A DNA stretch of 64,000 nt from Pseudoips prasinana (Eukaryota; Arthropoda; Insecta; Lepidoptera; Nolidae), in assembly GCA_951640165.1 (NCBI GenBank), contig OX621243.1, positions 806,001 through 870,000 on the forward strand, given 5' to 3'. Made by a program: the position numbers and the translations under genes. Numbering within the stretch: position 1 is the first letter of the stretch; the number at the start of each line of letters is the position of its first letter. The notes under the pieces were generated by a model. The model was not told the DNA's origin. It saw only the letters and a list, made by a program, of their open reading frames with translations, and made no database searches. Shown here in pieces: positions 9,815-22,700 of the stretch.

Positions 9815-12465
9815 ACATTAACTAGTGTGTTATGTACAGTTTCTTTAAAACATGGATTTGCATGTAAATAGCTAAGAACCTTCTTGGTTAATTTACCTTA
9901 AAGATGAAAAAACAACATTGAAATCTGTTGATTTGCTTGTAAGGTGTGTGTACCACAGACATATACATTTTTCTTTTTACTTATCGTGCAGTGCATGACG
10001 TGGCACAGAGACATAGGCCGCAAGTTTATAATACCTCTATTTTTTATGCTTGGCGTTAAAATTACGTTTAAATAGGATACTAAGAAGCTAAAAATAATAC
10101 TTAATTTAAATATTTTTTGGTGTTTTAAGTTTGTTTCAAGTAAAGGGCTTTACAATAGGGACGCGCGAACTTTGACAGCGCACGGCAGCCATCTAGAAAT
10201 AGTGATAGCTGTCACATTTAGCATAAATATATATTTAGTCAAAGTAGTTTGATACATTCTCTTTACTTTCTCCATGTAACGCGACACGCTTTAACTTCGC
10301 GTAAAACACCTGTATTAGAGTAAGTTTTAGATTGGTCGACACGTAGTAATATTTTTTATTATCCAAATTCCATAATTTATGGTATATTTAGTACCTAGGA
10401 ACATTATGAATCAATTGTCAGACGTACTATCTGGCTTTTGCTTGATTTACTAATTTCTGTTTCTTCTTTTCTTAATTAATTCGTAGGTAGATATTCATGT
10501 CAGTTTTGGAATATTGGATAAACTTAGTTAATAAGTAGATATATAACTCGCATTCAACCTATATCTTACTTGTAATATTTCTCCCGAATGTCCGTTAACC
10601 TTCAAGCAATAACTCTTTTTGTTAGTAGTTCGGAACGACCGGTGAGGCATTACCATCGGTTTATGTTGCTCCAAGATGTAGTCGTAATAGTAAAATGATC
10701 TAATATAGCATAAACCGCACGTTATGCTCGCCTAACGTCCGCTCCACATAATTTGACATGATATTGCACTTATTACTACAGGTTTAGTGTCATCATTTTG
10801 TTTTGTGGTTGTCTCGAGAAAGTAATCACCAACATCTTTAATTTTTTTTCTTCTGCACCAAAAGAAGGATGTTCGAATATATGCTTGTTCAAACATCGTA
10901 GCTCTAGAATAGCAAAATTAGTATACGTACTTTGACTAAAAGCTACTTAAATCTATGATCATAACAAATATTTTGATTAAAATTATATGTACCTACAGCC
11001 TTTTATTTAGTAGGGGTTAGGGCAGGTTTAATTATGACATGTTTTATTTAATATATACGCGGTAGGCTAACCTAACTGTAGTTCTAAATAGAGGTTCAGA
11101 AGGCATTATCCCGACTTCTACCGTTAAATGGCTATGAAGCTTTTGCTGTGTAGGATCCACTGGATAAAATTGATGTAGAACTTTTTAGAAGATAATTGCG
11201 GGATATTAGGTTCAGAATCGCAAATTAACCTCATATCCCCCAATTATCTGCTAAAATGTTCTACTTTACTTTTAGAAGACAATAATTACCGCCTAGAAAG
11301 ATTAATAGTTTGTCCATGTGGGCGTTAACGGTCAGATCAGACTTTGTTATCCGGCCCAAAACAAAGGATCTTCTTGGTTGAGGGACTACCCTCCGTGCCT
11401 CGAAGAAAACATAGAACCGTCTATCTATATAAACATAAGAATATCTAAGACAATCGCTACAGGATGTCATAAGCTTAATAGAATCTGACATCTGGTCTAA
11501 ACAACTTAGTTACTGGTTATCTATGGGACTGGGAACCAATTAAACGAAGTGTTCCAGCAATATTTTTGTCTATGACCTGACAGACAACTTGTAAGTAATG
11601 TATTTGTGATCTTGAAGTGAATTGCGAAGAAATAGCCTTCTTCTTATCGTGTCGATGGTAAGAATTAAATTTTATTTGCACAATTAGGCAACGCTGACCG
11701 CCTCGGCACGCGCTGACCGAAGCGTCATCTGTTTACAAGAACATAGATTGATATGATACATATTCATGCGTACCTGATAATTGCTAATTTCACCCAATAA
11801 CTACTTATTATTGACAGAATTGTCCAAACGTTCACTTTATAACAAGCCGGCACCAAGTCACCTATCATTGATAATGAATACTATTATTGCGAAAAGTTAT
11901 CGCACATACATACCTTCTCCTTAATCTCTTACGACTGATATTTCCGCACCCTACCCTTAAAGTTATATTACAATAGTGCAGCACCTCATGGACAACACGG
12001 CCACCTGCCGCAGTCGCACAATAGCGTTGCCACAGCATCAAACTCAATTAAAGTAGGCGGTCACAGTTTAAACTGTATCCCCTGCCTTACAACGAAAATA
12101 AATTTGAGAACATGCGAAACATGGACTCCCTCGTGATTTGTAAGTTATTTAAGTTTTTTGGATGTTTTATAATCATGAATAAATGAGTGTTTTTGGAATA
12201 TCACATTTGATACATAATCCTGTTTTAAAAGACATACATTGGACTTTTTACTAATCCTAAGTAATAAGGCGATTAAAAGAACATTTAAGTATATGGAACC
12301 ATCGCGAAAGCATTTACAATCCAATCTGCTCAAATAGTATAATATATAAAAAACAGTCGTATTGAGAAACTTCCTATGTTTTAAATCTGTTAAAAAGTAG
12401 TAGTTATTTTAAATTTAGTGATGTTTGATTTGATAACAACTTTTATACCGCGAGAGCCATTCACA
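9815..12465. other. Long gene-free stretch
   Basis: AT-rich DNA. Around 11,350-11,430 CCTCCGTGCCTCGAAGAAAA followed by ACCGTC resembles decayed SINE A body. No coding feature could be supported. Confidence 0.4.
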
Positions 12466-12537
12466 ATTGGTCGGTGTGTGGTACTAACTCTTCAAATGGC
12501 ATTTGAAGAGTTGTAGTAGTACCACCCACCGACCAAT
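12466..12537. repeat. Imperfect hairpin, ~32-bp arms
   Basis: ATTGGTCGGTGTGTGGTACT and CTTCAAATG pair with CATTTGAAGAG and AGTACCACCCACCGACCAAT across a very short loop. It may be a minimal fold-back element. Confidence 0.65.
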
Positions 12538-12539
12538 GA

Positions 12540-14685
12540 AAACAAAAGATAACAGAAGTCAATTTTAAAGCAAAGGCTAAGTTAATTAACCGTAACAAGT
12601 TGACTAAACAAATTCAGGTGGTTTGGCGTCTATCACATTTATACCAACATACAACCGACACTCCTTATGAATAATTCCGTGTCAAATAAACCAATCAATA
12701 AATAACAAAAGCCCTCATTTATTTCTGCTCACAAAAAGCGTTCAAATTGTGTAAACTACAAGCAATACGCGCGGGGGCGATGAGAAAATTTAAACCCAAG
12801 CCCCATTACTAACGCTGCAACTGCAAGGGATAATCGCCTCCTTTCCCACCATCGTTAATACGTAGTCAACTATAGGAAAGTAGTCTCTATTGTAAGATTC
12901 ATAAAGTATATCTAAATAGCACCTCTAAAGGCCATTGAAAAAATATCCTTATTCGGCAAATGGCTGGCTTTGTGCTTACATCAACTTCACACGAGTAATG
13001 GTCACTTGGAATATCGGCCCCATTGTTCGGTACACGATAATTTTATACTAACGACGATTTTTTACTGTCCAGCTTAAAGAAAGTATCCATAGGATTAACC
13101 GTGACAAATTCGTCAAATGAAATGGGAGTAAATAGTTAACTTAAGCATTAAGGAAAGCATTGTGATAGGAAATCCGTCAACAATATGTCCCATGATTTAG
13201 GGGAGTCGAAATCTTTTCAATAATAACACAAATCCCACTTGATACGATATATAATAAAGAAAAATTTGAGAATGTTAAACATAAAACAGTGTAACACGAT
13301 CCCTTATTCCCAGCGCCCGACATCCTCGCACACCTCCGCAAATCGTAATCCTCTTAGAAAACATTTCCAATTTAAAAAGAATTCCTCTTATCCCTCAGAG
13401 GAGGGCTCGCGTAAAAAATAAAAGGAAAAACTGTGTGACACGCACTACACAAGTCGGTAGATATATAACACGGTTTTTCACTGGGCCCCTCGATTCCTTA
13501 CAGGTCGCTTCTTCCGTCGAGAAAGCATCTATTGAAACTCCACTCAGCCCGTGTTAGCTATCTATTTAGTATAAAAAGGGTCGAGAATTTCTCGAGATCC
13601 TTTTTTTATCCGGAGGTGGGCCCCCACCCTACGCGCTGCGACCCGCGGCCGGCCGCCGACCTAACTCTCTCGAATATACCCCCATTTTGCAGTGTTCTAT
13701 ACGCTTTTTAATAGTTCCTCAGTAGTCTGTTTTAACACTTAAATCGGTATTAGCGTGTGTTCATAATTCATCGGTTTTTACAGTCCTATTACAGCACGAT
13801 AGAGTTTAAAATGAGGTGTTATAATTATACCATTGTCAGATTAAGGGTTAAAGGAAGGTATTTATTTATAGAAATCTGTCCTAAGTTTCAATATCCTCCT
13901 TATAGATAGCAAGTTGTTAGAACGACAATAAATTGAACAAGACCAATTTGTGATTTGTGTACCCTCCCTATACGCCCAACCCCTACGAGGGACGCTTTGC
14001 CTCCAGCATCAATTCAAATATTTAAAGGGCGGCTGAATTTGATTCCATCCGTTTGGATCGCTGTAGAGCGGCCCGCAATTGGATCACACGAGCGGTTACT
14101 ACGCAGACTCCCTGCTTGCGAGTTATTTCACTAAAATCTACTTATCCAAGCAAATTCGATTTCAATAGCCCTAAGTAAACTTAAAGTTGTATCAATCCGC
14201 CTCAACGACGCTACTCGGTCCAAAATGTATGTGGAGAAATTTTCTACAAATTGGATTTGACTTCGGTACATTTAGTTGTTCGCAATAAAAGGCCTCATTA
14301 ACTCCGAGAGGCATTTTAAAGGGCGTTCGTTTTAAGTATTGCAGATGTATCTGAGTATCAGTCTGCGGTCGGTAGTATAGTCAGGCTTCCCAGCGGAAAG
14401 ACCGATTCCAGTCTCTTGCCAGGCGGATTTTTGGTCATGTTTCATGTGTGGAGTGGATTTCATAAATGTTTAGCATCATAAACGATGACGATCTACTTGG
14501 GATTTCTTTTAGTGCAGTAAATGTACCTTATTATTAAAGTAATTCCGCTTTGTTATGTTTGTATATTGCCGCGATAGTGCGTTAACCGTAGGTATTGAGG
14601 CCGTGGGTTCACTTGTTCACAAAAAAGTCACGATAATCGCGATTTTTTTCGACAAAAGATTATCGCGATTTTTTTGGCAAATGAA
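12540..14685. other. Gene-free stretch with a GC-rich TATA-like island
   Basis: Mostly AT-rich. At 13,560-13,690 AGTATAAAAAGGGTCGAGAA is followed by a palindrome-like GAGAATTTCTCGAG and a GC-rich block with CGCGGCCGGCCGCCG. It looks promoter-like, but no ORF follows it on either strand. Confidence 0.3.
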
Positions 14686-14689
14686 ACAC

Positions 14690-14915
14690 CCAGTGGCCCA
14701 AAATGTGGAAATTGAAGCTGCCTCGACCATGCCTCGGAGAACATATAAAGCTGTCGGCCCTGCGCCTGATCTATCCCCGGTGGGGATTAGAGAATGAGAT
14801 TTGTACAAACACATGTGCACTATATGTCCTGCGTGTTGACTAGTCACCGTTGAGATTGGCCGAGCATTATTGAGTACGTATTCATATCTAAGTGAGAGAC
14901 GACCAAATTCTACCA
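14690..14915 (+). repeat. Decayed SINE A body
   Basis: CATGCCTCGGAGAACATATA, AAGCTGTCGGCCCTGCGCCT and later ACATGTGCACTATATGTCCT parallel the 3' body of the SINE at 6797-7035. The tRNA-like head is missing. The minus ORF of 99 codons here is a by-product of the repeat. Confidence 0.55.
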
Positions 14916-15324
14916 CTCAACTTTCAATTTACCCCAGAGTCGACACGCTGAACAAATAAAGCCGGTTTTACGTCAATCCGACTAAGCAACACGAAATATA
15001 CGTGTTGTACATAGAATCCACATAAGACGGAGCGCGCCTAGGGATCGGTTAACCCACGTTACCGTCCCCGCCGGAGGATTCCGACTTTCCACAAAGAAAA
15101 TAGCAATCAAAATTTGATTTACCGCCACCCGCGGCCATACATCAAACCACTCTAATCCGCGGAAAGAGAGAAAGCCTAAAATCTAAGGGGATCCGACGTC
15201 GCGTCGCCGTCGAATTGAAAATCCTAGTGGCACGAGGCGCGTTCAATATTTATGACCGAGTAAAAAATACGTACGCCTATGAATAAATATACGAGATCGG
15301 CGTCATGAGGGGGGGAGGGGAATT

Positions 15325-15425
15325 ACGCGCAGTGGTTAGGGCTAGTTGCCCTGGCGTCGTCGTTTCGATCCCCGCACAGTACAACCATATGTGTGACTCC
15401 TCTAGTCTACTAGTCTGGTACCTAT
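15325..15425 (+). repeat. tRNA-like SINE head
   Basis: GCGCAGTGGTTAGGGCTAGT (A-box-like) and GTTTCGATCCCCGCACAG (B-box-like) are spaced as in a tRNA. The 3' half of a cloverleaf does not follow, so a SINE head is more likely than a gene. Confidence 0.4.
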
Positions 15426-15520
15426 ACCTCAAAAACCATAATACCTAACAATAATATCCAGAAATAACCCTAAAAAGCGGCCCTAAAAAGTTCCATAGCA
15501 ATAAGTAACGTAATATAAAA

Positions 15521-15957
15521 GTCTCAACTGGGTCGTGTTGAAACCGGTAGTAGATGAACCCACTGAGTTTGTTTCGCTGGGTCTTCTCAGTTGGGGCGCA
15601 TTGGATCCGGTGGTAGCATTAAAGCGCGACCGTCGTTATTAACATAAGGTCCGTCATAATAATACCATAATATAGACAGAACCATTGACAATATGTAGTA
15701 AAAATATTAGACTTAAACTAGATAATTAAACATAATCTCTTGACAATAACTTGATACGAGCTAGCTAAATATCAATGCTATAATAAAATAAATTTTATAA
15801 ATGTTTTCATACAATTTGTACCTAAATATCTATGTTACTAGAAATAATATCTAATGTATACAACTATATTACTACAAACATGTTCTGACTATTTACAAGC
15901 GCTTTTTTAAAGTCTACGTGAATAAAAACCTTTTTTATTTATTTAATTTTATTATTT
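15521..15957 (+). mobile_element. CR1/Jockey-type LINE 3' UTR copy
   Basis: It starts at GTCTCAACTGGGTCGTGTTG and ends with the AAAAACCTTTTTTATTTATT tail. It is colinear with 48,750-49,180 and with the reverse complement of 21,712-22,180, which follows a LINE RT remnant. It is 5'-truncated and has no coding sequence. Confidence 0.8.
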
Positions 15958-15959
15958 AA

Positions 15960-16135
15960 AGTTCTAGTAGTTGATTGACAGAAAGGCAAATTGCGGTTTA
16001 CGACTTATGATGTATTAAAAAAACAACTTAAATATCTACTAGATATCGGTTAAACCAATTTTTGGTGTGCATGTTAATGTACATCATGTATTTTTTTAGT
16101 TTTATCTTTATCTTATTTTAGAATTTTAAGGTGGA
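15960..16135 (+). repeat. Dispersed repeat, partner of 25,669-25,945
   Basis: AATTGCGGTTTACGACTTAT and ATGTTAATGTACATCATGTA match the repeat that follows AAACCGGCCAAGTGCGAGTC at 25,670. The 5' part is missing here. Confidence 0.6.
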
Positions 16136-16200
16136 GGTACCTACTTCCCCAGACGGGCTGCTCTTTGAGCGAAGGAACGCTGTGCCCTACCTCTCTTAAA
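16136..16200 (-). mobile_element. LINE scrap carrying one arm of the 3045 hairpin
   Basis: Reverse-complement match to the junction at 3086-3135, including GCTCTTTGAGCGAAGGAACG and CTTCCCCAGACGGGC. It shows that the arm is ordinary dispersed LINE sequence. Confidence 0.55.
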
Positions 16201-16419
16201 TGTTTGCATGTCGGTATATTTCTTACTGCTTCACCCTGAAATGGATGACACTCAGAATTTCCGCACCCGGAATTAACATACAGATTAATTGTCATCTTAG
16301 TGCGTATCTGGTATATTTAACATATTTTATTGAAATCATGTGTTTTTGTTTGTAGGAACACACACTTTTAAAGTGCGTCGCTATTGATAAGCAAGGATAA
16401 TGTACTTATATAACAATAA

Positions 16420-16735
16420 TGTCCACCTAGCCGTATTTCAGCCACGGCGGCCAGTCTCTATAGAGATTAGACATATTATAGTGCACAAACACAGGAGCAC
16501 TTTCTATTCCACCACTCTCCTGATCCGATGAGACGCCTAGCGAAACGACCGAAAATAAGGTCAAGTACAGGACCGTCGGCTTTACGTGCTCTCCAAGGCA
16601 CGGGGGTACCGCCAAATCGCAGACTTCGGACTGATGCTGAAAAAAAATAATTTTATAGAAAAGTCCTGAGATCACTTTTTGCCCGACCTGGGATTTGAAC
16701 CCAGGATCTCATTTAATTGCATCGGAGGGTAAATG
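16420..16735 (-). repeat. SINE A, minus strand, 5' eroded
   Basis: The B-box complement is GGGATTTGAACCCAGG near 16,690, and AAAGTGATCT-type sequence follows. The body GTGCCTTGGAGAGCACGTAA and the GGCCGCCGTGGC end match SINE A at 6797-7035 in reverse. The A box is not preserved. The 82-codon ORF here is not a gene. Confidence 0.7.
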
Positions 16736-17790
16736 TTAATTTCTATTAATTTAATTTAAGAATCTAACTGAGATAAGATGTACCTACTGACTGATACATA
16801 AATACCAAAAATAAATAATATAAATAATAAATTTTATAGGAACGAGGCACATGACCGTCTCAATGGTGAAGCTCGTAACTTCGGTCAATATCTAACAAAT
16901 AGGTACGCAGGTAACCCATCCTCACACATTCGTTAATCAGGCGTATACTCTTATCTATACCATAGAGAAGCCTAGACCTTTACTGTCACTTAATAGTTCG
17001 TTCAGCATAAGAAAATTTAAAAATACATGTCTCCATTAATATCGATGTTTGTAATCTACACAATTAAAATTTCTGTGTAGTGCGTGAAATGTTTTAATTC
17101 CTGTCGCACAACACAGTTACAGTTACAGTAATACACATATAGGTAAAATATATACCTTCCTTATATATATATATATATCCTATACCTTCTAAGTAAAAGT
17201 CAATGTTTACATGTATATTCCTTACGGACTCCAAAACGGGTGCAACCATTATGATTTTACTTTGAGCCTACTTCATATTAGGCCAACGGGAGATTCTGTA
17301 GATTGGTAGCAATCGGATCAATAGATTTTGTGTTATATTTTGCATACCAATATAGATGTTTATGTTTGGTAGTAGACCATATTTGTTGTTGATAAGCTAG
17401 GTATAACCTGAATTAACACATATGTAGGTCATAAATCTTTGCATTTAAATATGTACGTTCCATAATAATATGTACCACAAAACGTCATTCTATACAAACC
17501 CCCTGGGTATCTTGCAAAATCAGACATCTTCATAATATACCCACCTTCTGAGGCATCTTCAGATTTATTTTTGGATTTTCCATTGACATTGCAACAGATG
17601 CTGGGTACAGGTAAGTAAGTATAAAAACTCTGTTATTACTAGAAACGTTATGAAACAAATTAGGTTAGGTAAAGTGTATTGATTTAATATATAATATAAA
17701 AGCCTTCATAAATAATGGTACAGGTCAAATGTGATTTCATTGGTTTCCCTATTTTAATAGGTGTTCCATATTGTTTATGTTAACAATCAT
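16736..17790. other. Gene-free stretch
   Basis: AT-rich with a short (TA)n run near 17,163. A lone TTAGGTTAGG occurs near 17,661. No gene signal. Confidence 0.45.
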
Positions 17791-17899
17791 AATAAATACT
17801 TATAATTTTTGTAATGATGAATGCCATATACTTCAATTTATAATAATATTCAATTTTAATTCTATTTTTGATATTCGTTATTAGATATAATGTTCTAGT

Positions 17900-18048
17900 C
17901 TTAATTAATTCTAAGCTGTAACTAGTACATGCGGTGTTAACCTTTAATTAATTGTTGCACCTAATAACTTGCCTGTATTTAATGTAATTTATTAATGTAT
18001 CGTGTAAACAATTGTTGATTGACCTTAAATAAATAAATATCACCGCTA
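17900..18048 (+). mobile_element. LINE 3' end with AATAAATAAAT tail
   Basis: TTGTTGATTGACCTTAAATA continues into AATAAATA repeats, a common tail of lepidopteran non-LTR retrotransposons. The 5' limit is unclear. Confidence 0.4.
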
Positions 18049-18049
18049 C

Positions 18050-19875
18050 GTAAAACAATGGTCCCCGATTGATTGTTAAAATTCTAATGATCAGTAGGTA
18101 TCCATTTGGGTCCCCACTGATTAAGTCGGCAGAAATAAACAGAACGGCACGTGGTAAATTAAAGTTTTTCGTGATGTTAGTAAATTAGATCGAATTATTC
18201 ATTTTCTGTGCCAGCCACCCTCTGACTCTCCCTTCCCAGACTGATCGCGTGTATTTCATTGCAAAATATGTACACCTCTCGACCGCTCTATATTCAGTGC
18301 CATATAAGTTAGAGTATCACATATGAGTGAGTAGGTACGGGCAACATCTTATACATACAAAATGACTTTATTTTAAGATAGGCATTAAATGGTCAGGTTA
18401 CTTATTTCAAAGCTGATTATTAACAATTGTTATATTTTAATTGATTCATATCGACAATCTGGCGATCTTGTATTTTACACCACTAAACTAATTTTAACTT
18501 CGTTCTTTCAATATGAGATTGTATGAAAAGACCCGGACGTACATAGACTACTAAATTTGCTTAATAATATGCGCACCGGACGCATAACTCGCCGCCAGGT
18601 TCTAACGTGTCGCTTATGTTCCCACAGTATTTCGTGACAAAACCATATAGACACAACTAAAGATGCCCTGTAATTTTCATGAGAAAGATGTTACAACGAA
18701 ATGTAATGATATTACAATTAGTTTGTTTGGCATCGCATAGCTTTTCTAGCCTTTAAGGCACAGTAGTTCAAGCTGATCAGGACACTTCTGACATAGCTTA
18801 ACTACCTTCGCCGAATGACAAAAGCCGGGACGAATAGCCCAATCTACAACGACTTGTTCACACTAAATAGTGTAAACAAGTTGTTGCAGATTAGGCAATG
18901 CGAACGTGACCTTAAGGAAATCGCGCAACTAAAGTGCGAAAATGCTCAGAACTTAATTTACTTTTGATGGTCAATCATCCATAGATTGATCAGTGATTAC
19001 TGATCACTCGCTTGGGTACTTAATCTCGCCGACCGTTACGTTTGATGAACGCTATATATACGGTGGAATGGCATTCGATGTATAAATAACAAATAGGTAC
19101 ACATTCCGCGACAAGCAATTCCAATTCAGAGACCACCTGCTGGCTGTAACTCAATCGTATCAAGATACGGCAATAAAAAAATTACGCACAAGAAACAAAA
19201 CTAGCATCCCCAATCGGCAATTTTGCATCGAGATCGATCGCCGAAGGGCAAAGCGGAGGGACCGGTGGCCGGTGAGCGATGTCGCATTAGGGAGTTTGCA
19301 TGGGGTCACCGTAAGCCGTTTCCGATAAGGCCCCCCGGCGAAGTGCTCGGACTTTCGGCTCAATACTCGCTTATCTGCGTGCCACACTCGCCTGCAATGG
19401 ACGTGAGCTGAATAATGCATTCCACTGTCCACCACTCACACACCAAATTGAAATTATTTTCCTATAATAGATTATTGATTGCGACGCGATGTGGAGTTTG
19501 CGTTCGTAGACATTTTATAGGAAAATGGTAACATTATTATGCTTATTCTGTTTCCTCATACGTATCATCGACATGAAAACTATAAATTTGAAAATTGAGA
19601 TTTTACCTCTCCATTATGTATTGGCGTACAATACGACCAGTAAATGTACCTTCACAGCATCTTTATAAATTAATTATGCTTAATAACAGTACCTACTCCT
19701 GGCAGAATTTCGACTACACCGGCCAATATCATCGGAGATTAGCCAATTGCTATAAGGAAGTTAGATTGCAGGAATTAAAAACAGTTAATTCGCTTTTCCC
19801 TTAATCTCACAATCTGGTGGGTAAGCTATCCGACACGACCGGCGAGAAGTCAGGCGCAGACGTAGAGATATTATT
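18050..19875. other. Gene-free stretch with one hairpin
   Basis: 18,839-18,895 folds into an imperfect hairpin (CCAATCTACAACGACTTGTT against AACAAGTTGTTGCAGATTAG). 19,225-19,410 is GC- and CpG-rich, with a 91-codon minus ORF and a 62-codon plus ORF, but neither shows a motif or splice frame. I cannot call a gene. Confidence 0.4.
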
Positions 19876-19879
19876 ATAA

Positions 19880-20297
19880 AACATGTAACGTAATTAACGC
19901 ACACCCTCAAACACCCCAATTAGAATATTATGTCGTAATCATAATACATACACAGAATTTTTTATTTAACATGTAGGTACCTACCTACATGCATTGTTAT
20001 TTACGAAATTAATTTCTTGCAATAAAGTTTATTTTTCTTTATTTTGTATTAACTGATGGAAGGTATGAATACAATAAAACTGCGATTTTAATAGTAGTTA
20101 TTCTTTGACTTACGGTCCATTTCAATTTATTTTGATTGTACCTACAGGGTTAAGTAATATGACAATAATTTCCGTTGTTTTAATTATTTTGAAATAAAAA
20201 AAACACTTACCTATATTAAAAATGATATAAATCGATTCAGTCAACGATTCTGAACAAACTATTTTCAGGATGTGCGTTAATTAAGTTACATGTTGTA
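19880..20297 (-). mobile_element. MITE, uninterrupted copy
   Basis: Same element as 5533-6062 but reversed. The ends are ACATGTAACGTAATTAACGC and its reverse complement, with matching internal sequence around CTTACGGTCCATTTCA and AATAAAGTTTATTTTTC. Comparing the two copies defines the LINE insertion in the other one. Confidence 0.7.
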
Positions 20298-21711
20298 TTA
20301 CATCGCCAACTTCCAGACTCCGGGTTGCAAATGTGTGTCTCTTGACAAAGCAATGTTAAACAATTAGATTTTTTGGCGTAACCCGGCACCTCATTATCTG
20401 CGGTTGAACACGGCACCTCTACACCAACGAGACTAAGATGGTCTAACAAACATATATGCTAAATACATACTATTGCCAGTGCAGTTATCAACTAGAGTCA
20501 TCGAAACCTTGAAAACGCCATCTTTTAGACTTCGTCGACGTCATGTTAAGATGATTTGGCATAGGTAAAGGATAAAATTTTATTCGCATATAGTAATTAA
20601 TATTAAATATCATAGAAAATTTATTGAAATGAAACTTGAGATTTAGTATCGAACCACGTTTTAACATAAATGTCTGAAACATAGTCGATGCACCACGGCA
20701 GTCGCACCACCCCACTATTAGGTAAGGTAGGCAAAAAACGTTGTTCACGCCAGCGAGATTGAGATCTAGCGAGAGCTTCTTCCACATGACTAATGTGCGT
20801 TTTCCCCGCTTTTTATCCGTCGAGGGTGTCACGCAAAAAAATGTTTGAGGAAATTTACCTAATGGGCGCGATTCTTTATTCTCTTTCGCCATTGTTGAGG
20901 ACAATGCTGTAATGGAGGGATGACGTGAGTGGACTCCTCACGAGACGCGTTTTATTCCACTTTCATTTTATTCCTCAAATGTTCGTGCGCTACTTGTGAA
21001 TATAAGGCATTGTCGTATTCATTATGTTTGTGCGTTGGCGTAGATTAACCTGTATTGATAGCAAGGTACTCTCTAGTATAATCATCGTTATGTTTATATT
21101 ACATTTTTCTTTCTTATTTAAAAAGTAGCTAAATAATTAAGTCTCAGTATCCGGCCAGTTCCGACCACTTGTTGTGCAGTTATCTTTTGATCATAAGCAG
21201 AGATAATAAAAAAACTGTTTTATAATCCCAAAAAGGTTTGATCTTTTAATAAGGTAGAGCAAAAATTAACTGATCCTTTTCTTAAAACCATATTGTCCAA
21301 GTTAATTAGTTAGTTTAAATATTTAAATAGTTTATGTCGATTTGTTTAACATGTAACATTTGGCACACACTCACGGGCTACAAACTTTAACGACATGCGC
21401 CGTAAGAGTGAAAATGCTATCGCAACAGGTCATTATTTGAGGTTGATATGTCTATTTACCTACCATAAAATGATTAAGTCCCGCTAAACTGATCCATGTT
21501 GTAAGGTAAGCAATTTAGCAGATACTTATTGGTTATGTAGAGTAAGTGGGGCAGCTTTTAAAGCAAGCGACACCAATATTCGTTGAGCATTGTGATACTA
21601 TGAACTAGTCAATAAATTATAGACAGAATTTTAGCGGATTGTATTATAAACAAAAAACTTCAAAAGTAAGTGAAACTAATAATTGCCAAGCTATATAATG
21701 AATAATTTAAA
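20298..21711. other. Gene-free stretch
   Basis: AT-rich. It contains a 138-codon minus ORF (20,488-20,904) with no recognisable domain, which I do not accept as a gene on length alone. Confidence 0.4.
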
Positions 21712-22700
21712 ATAAGATAAAATAAATTAAATAAAAAAGGTTTTTAATCACGTAGACTTTAAAAAAGCGCTTGTAAGTAGTCAGAACATGTTTGTAGTAA
21801 TACAGTTATTATTTCTAGTTACTTATTACTGATATTTAGGTACATGGAATGTTAAAACATTTATACAATTTATTTTGTAATGGTAGTGACATTTAGCTAG
21901 CCTGTATTAAGCTATTGTCAAGGAGATTATGTTTAGTTGAAGTTTTTATTATTATGTATTGAAATTTAAATTATACTACATATTGTCAGAATGGTTCTGT
22001 CTATATTAAGGTACGAATTCAGTATTATTATTATAACGGACCTTGTGTTTAAAACGACGCACGGTCGCGTTTTAATGTTACCACCGGATCCAATGCGGCC
22101 CAACTGAGAAGACCCAGCGAAACAAACTCAGCAGGTTCATCTACTACCGGTTTCAACACGGCCCAGTTGAGACGGTCCGGCGAAACATACTCAAGCGGGC
22201 ATGAACACGGGATTTGCTCCACTTAAAGTAATTATTTAGTAGGCAAACACAATATCTGCTCGATCGGTTGTCTGAATGAATTTTAATTTAGATTATATTT
22301 AGGAAACAAAAGAAAAACATCGAAACAATAACATTATTCATTTTGAGACAGAGTCAATAAATTTAAATTTAGTATATGTTAGCAATCATATTACAGATAG
22401 TCACAGATAGTTCACATAACTCAACAAATTAGTCATGTCTATATGGCTACAAGATCTCCAGCGAGCAACGTGCAGCTAGGTGGTGAGCGCCCGGCGTCTT
22501 TGTCATCGATGTACTCTTTAGTGGTGTAATAACCCCTTGCCATAAGTACACGTTTAATATGTGTCTTGAAACTTGTGTCAGGCAGATCAGTAATATGAGT
22601 AGGAAGCTTGTTATAAAACCTAATACAATTTCCTAAAAATGATTTATTCGTTTTGCTGACTCTAAAGCCTGGTATTGCAAGTTTGTCTTTATTCCTAGTA

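Noticed and set aside
14617..14916. 99-codon minus-strand ORF
   Set aside because: It overlaps a decayed SINE A body and has no protein-like features.
19223..19435. GC-rich ORFs as a host exon
   Set aside because: Neither strand gives a recognisable protein or consistent splice sites.
20488..20904. 138-codon minus-strand ORF
   Set aside because: No domain, no splice partner, and no supporting context. One ORF of this length can arise by chance in 64 kb.
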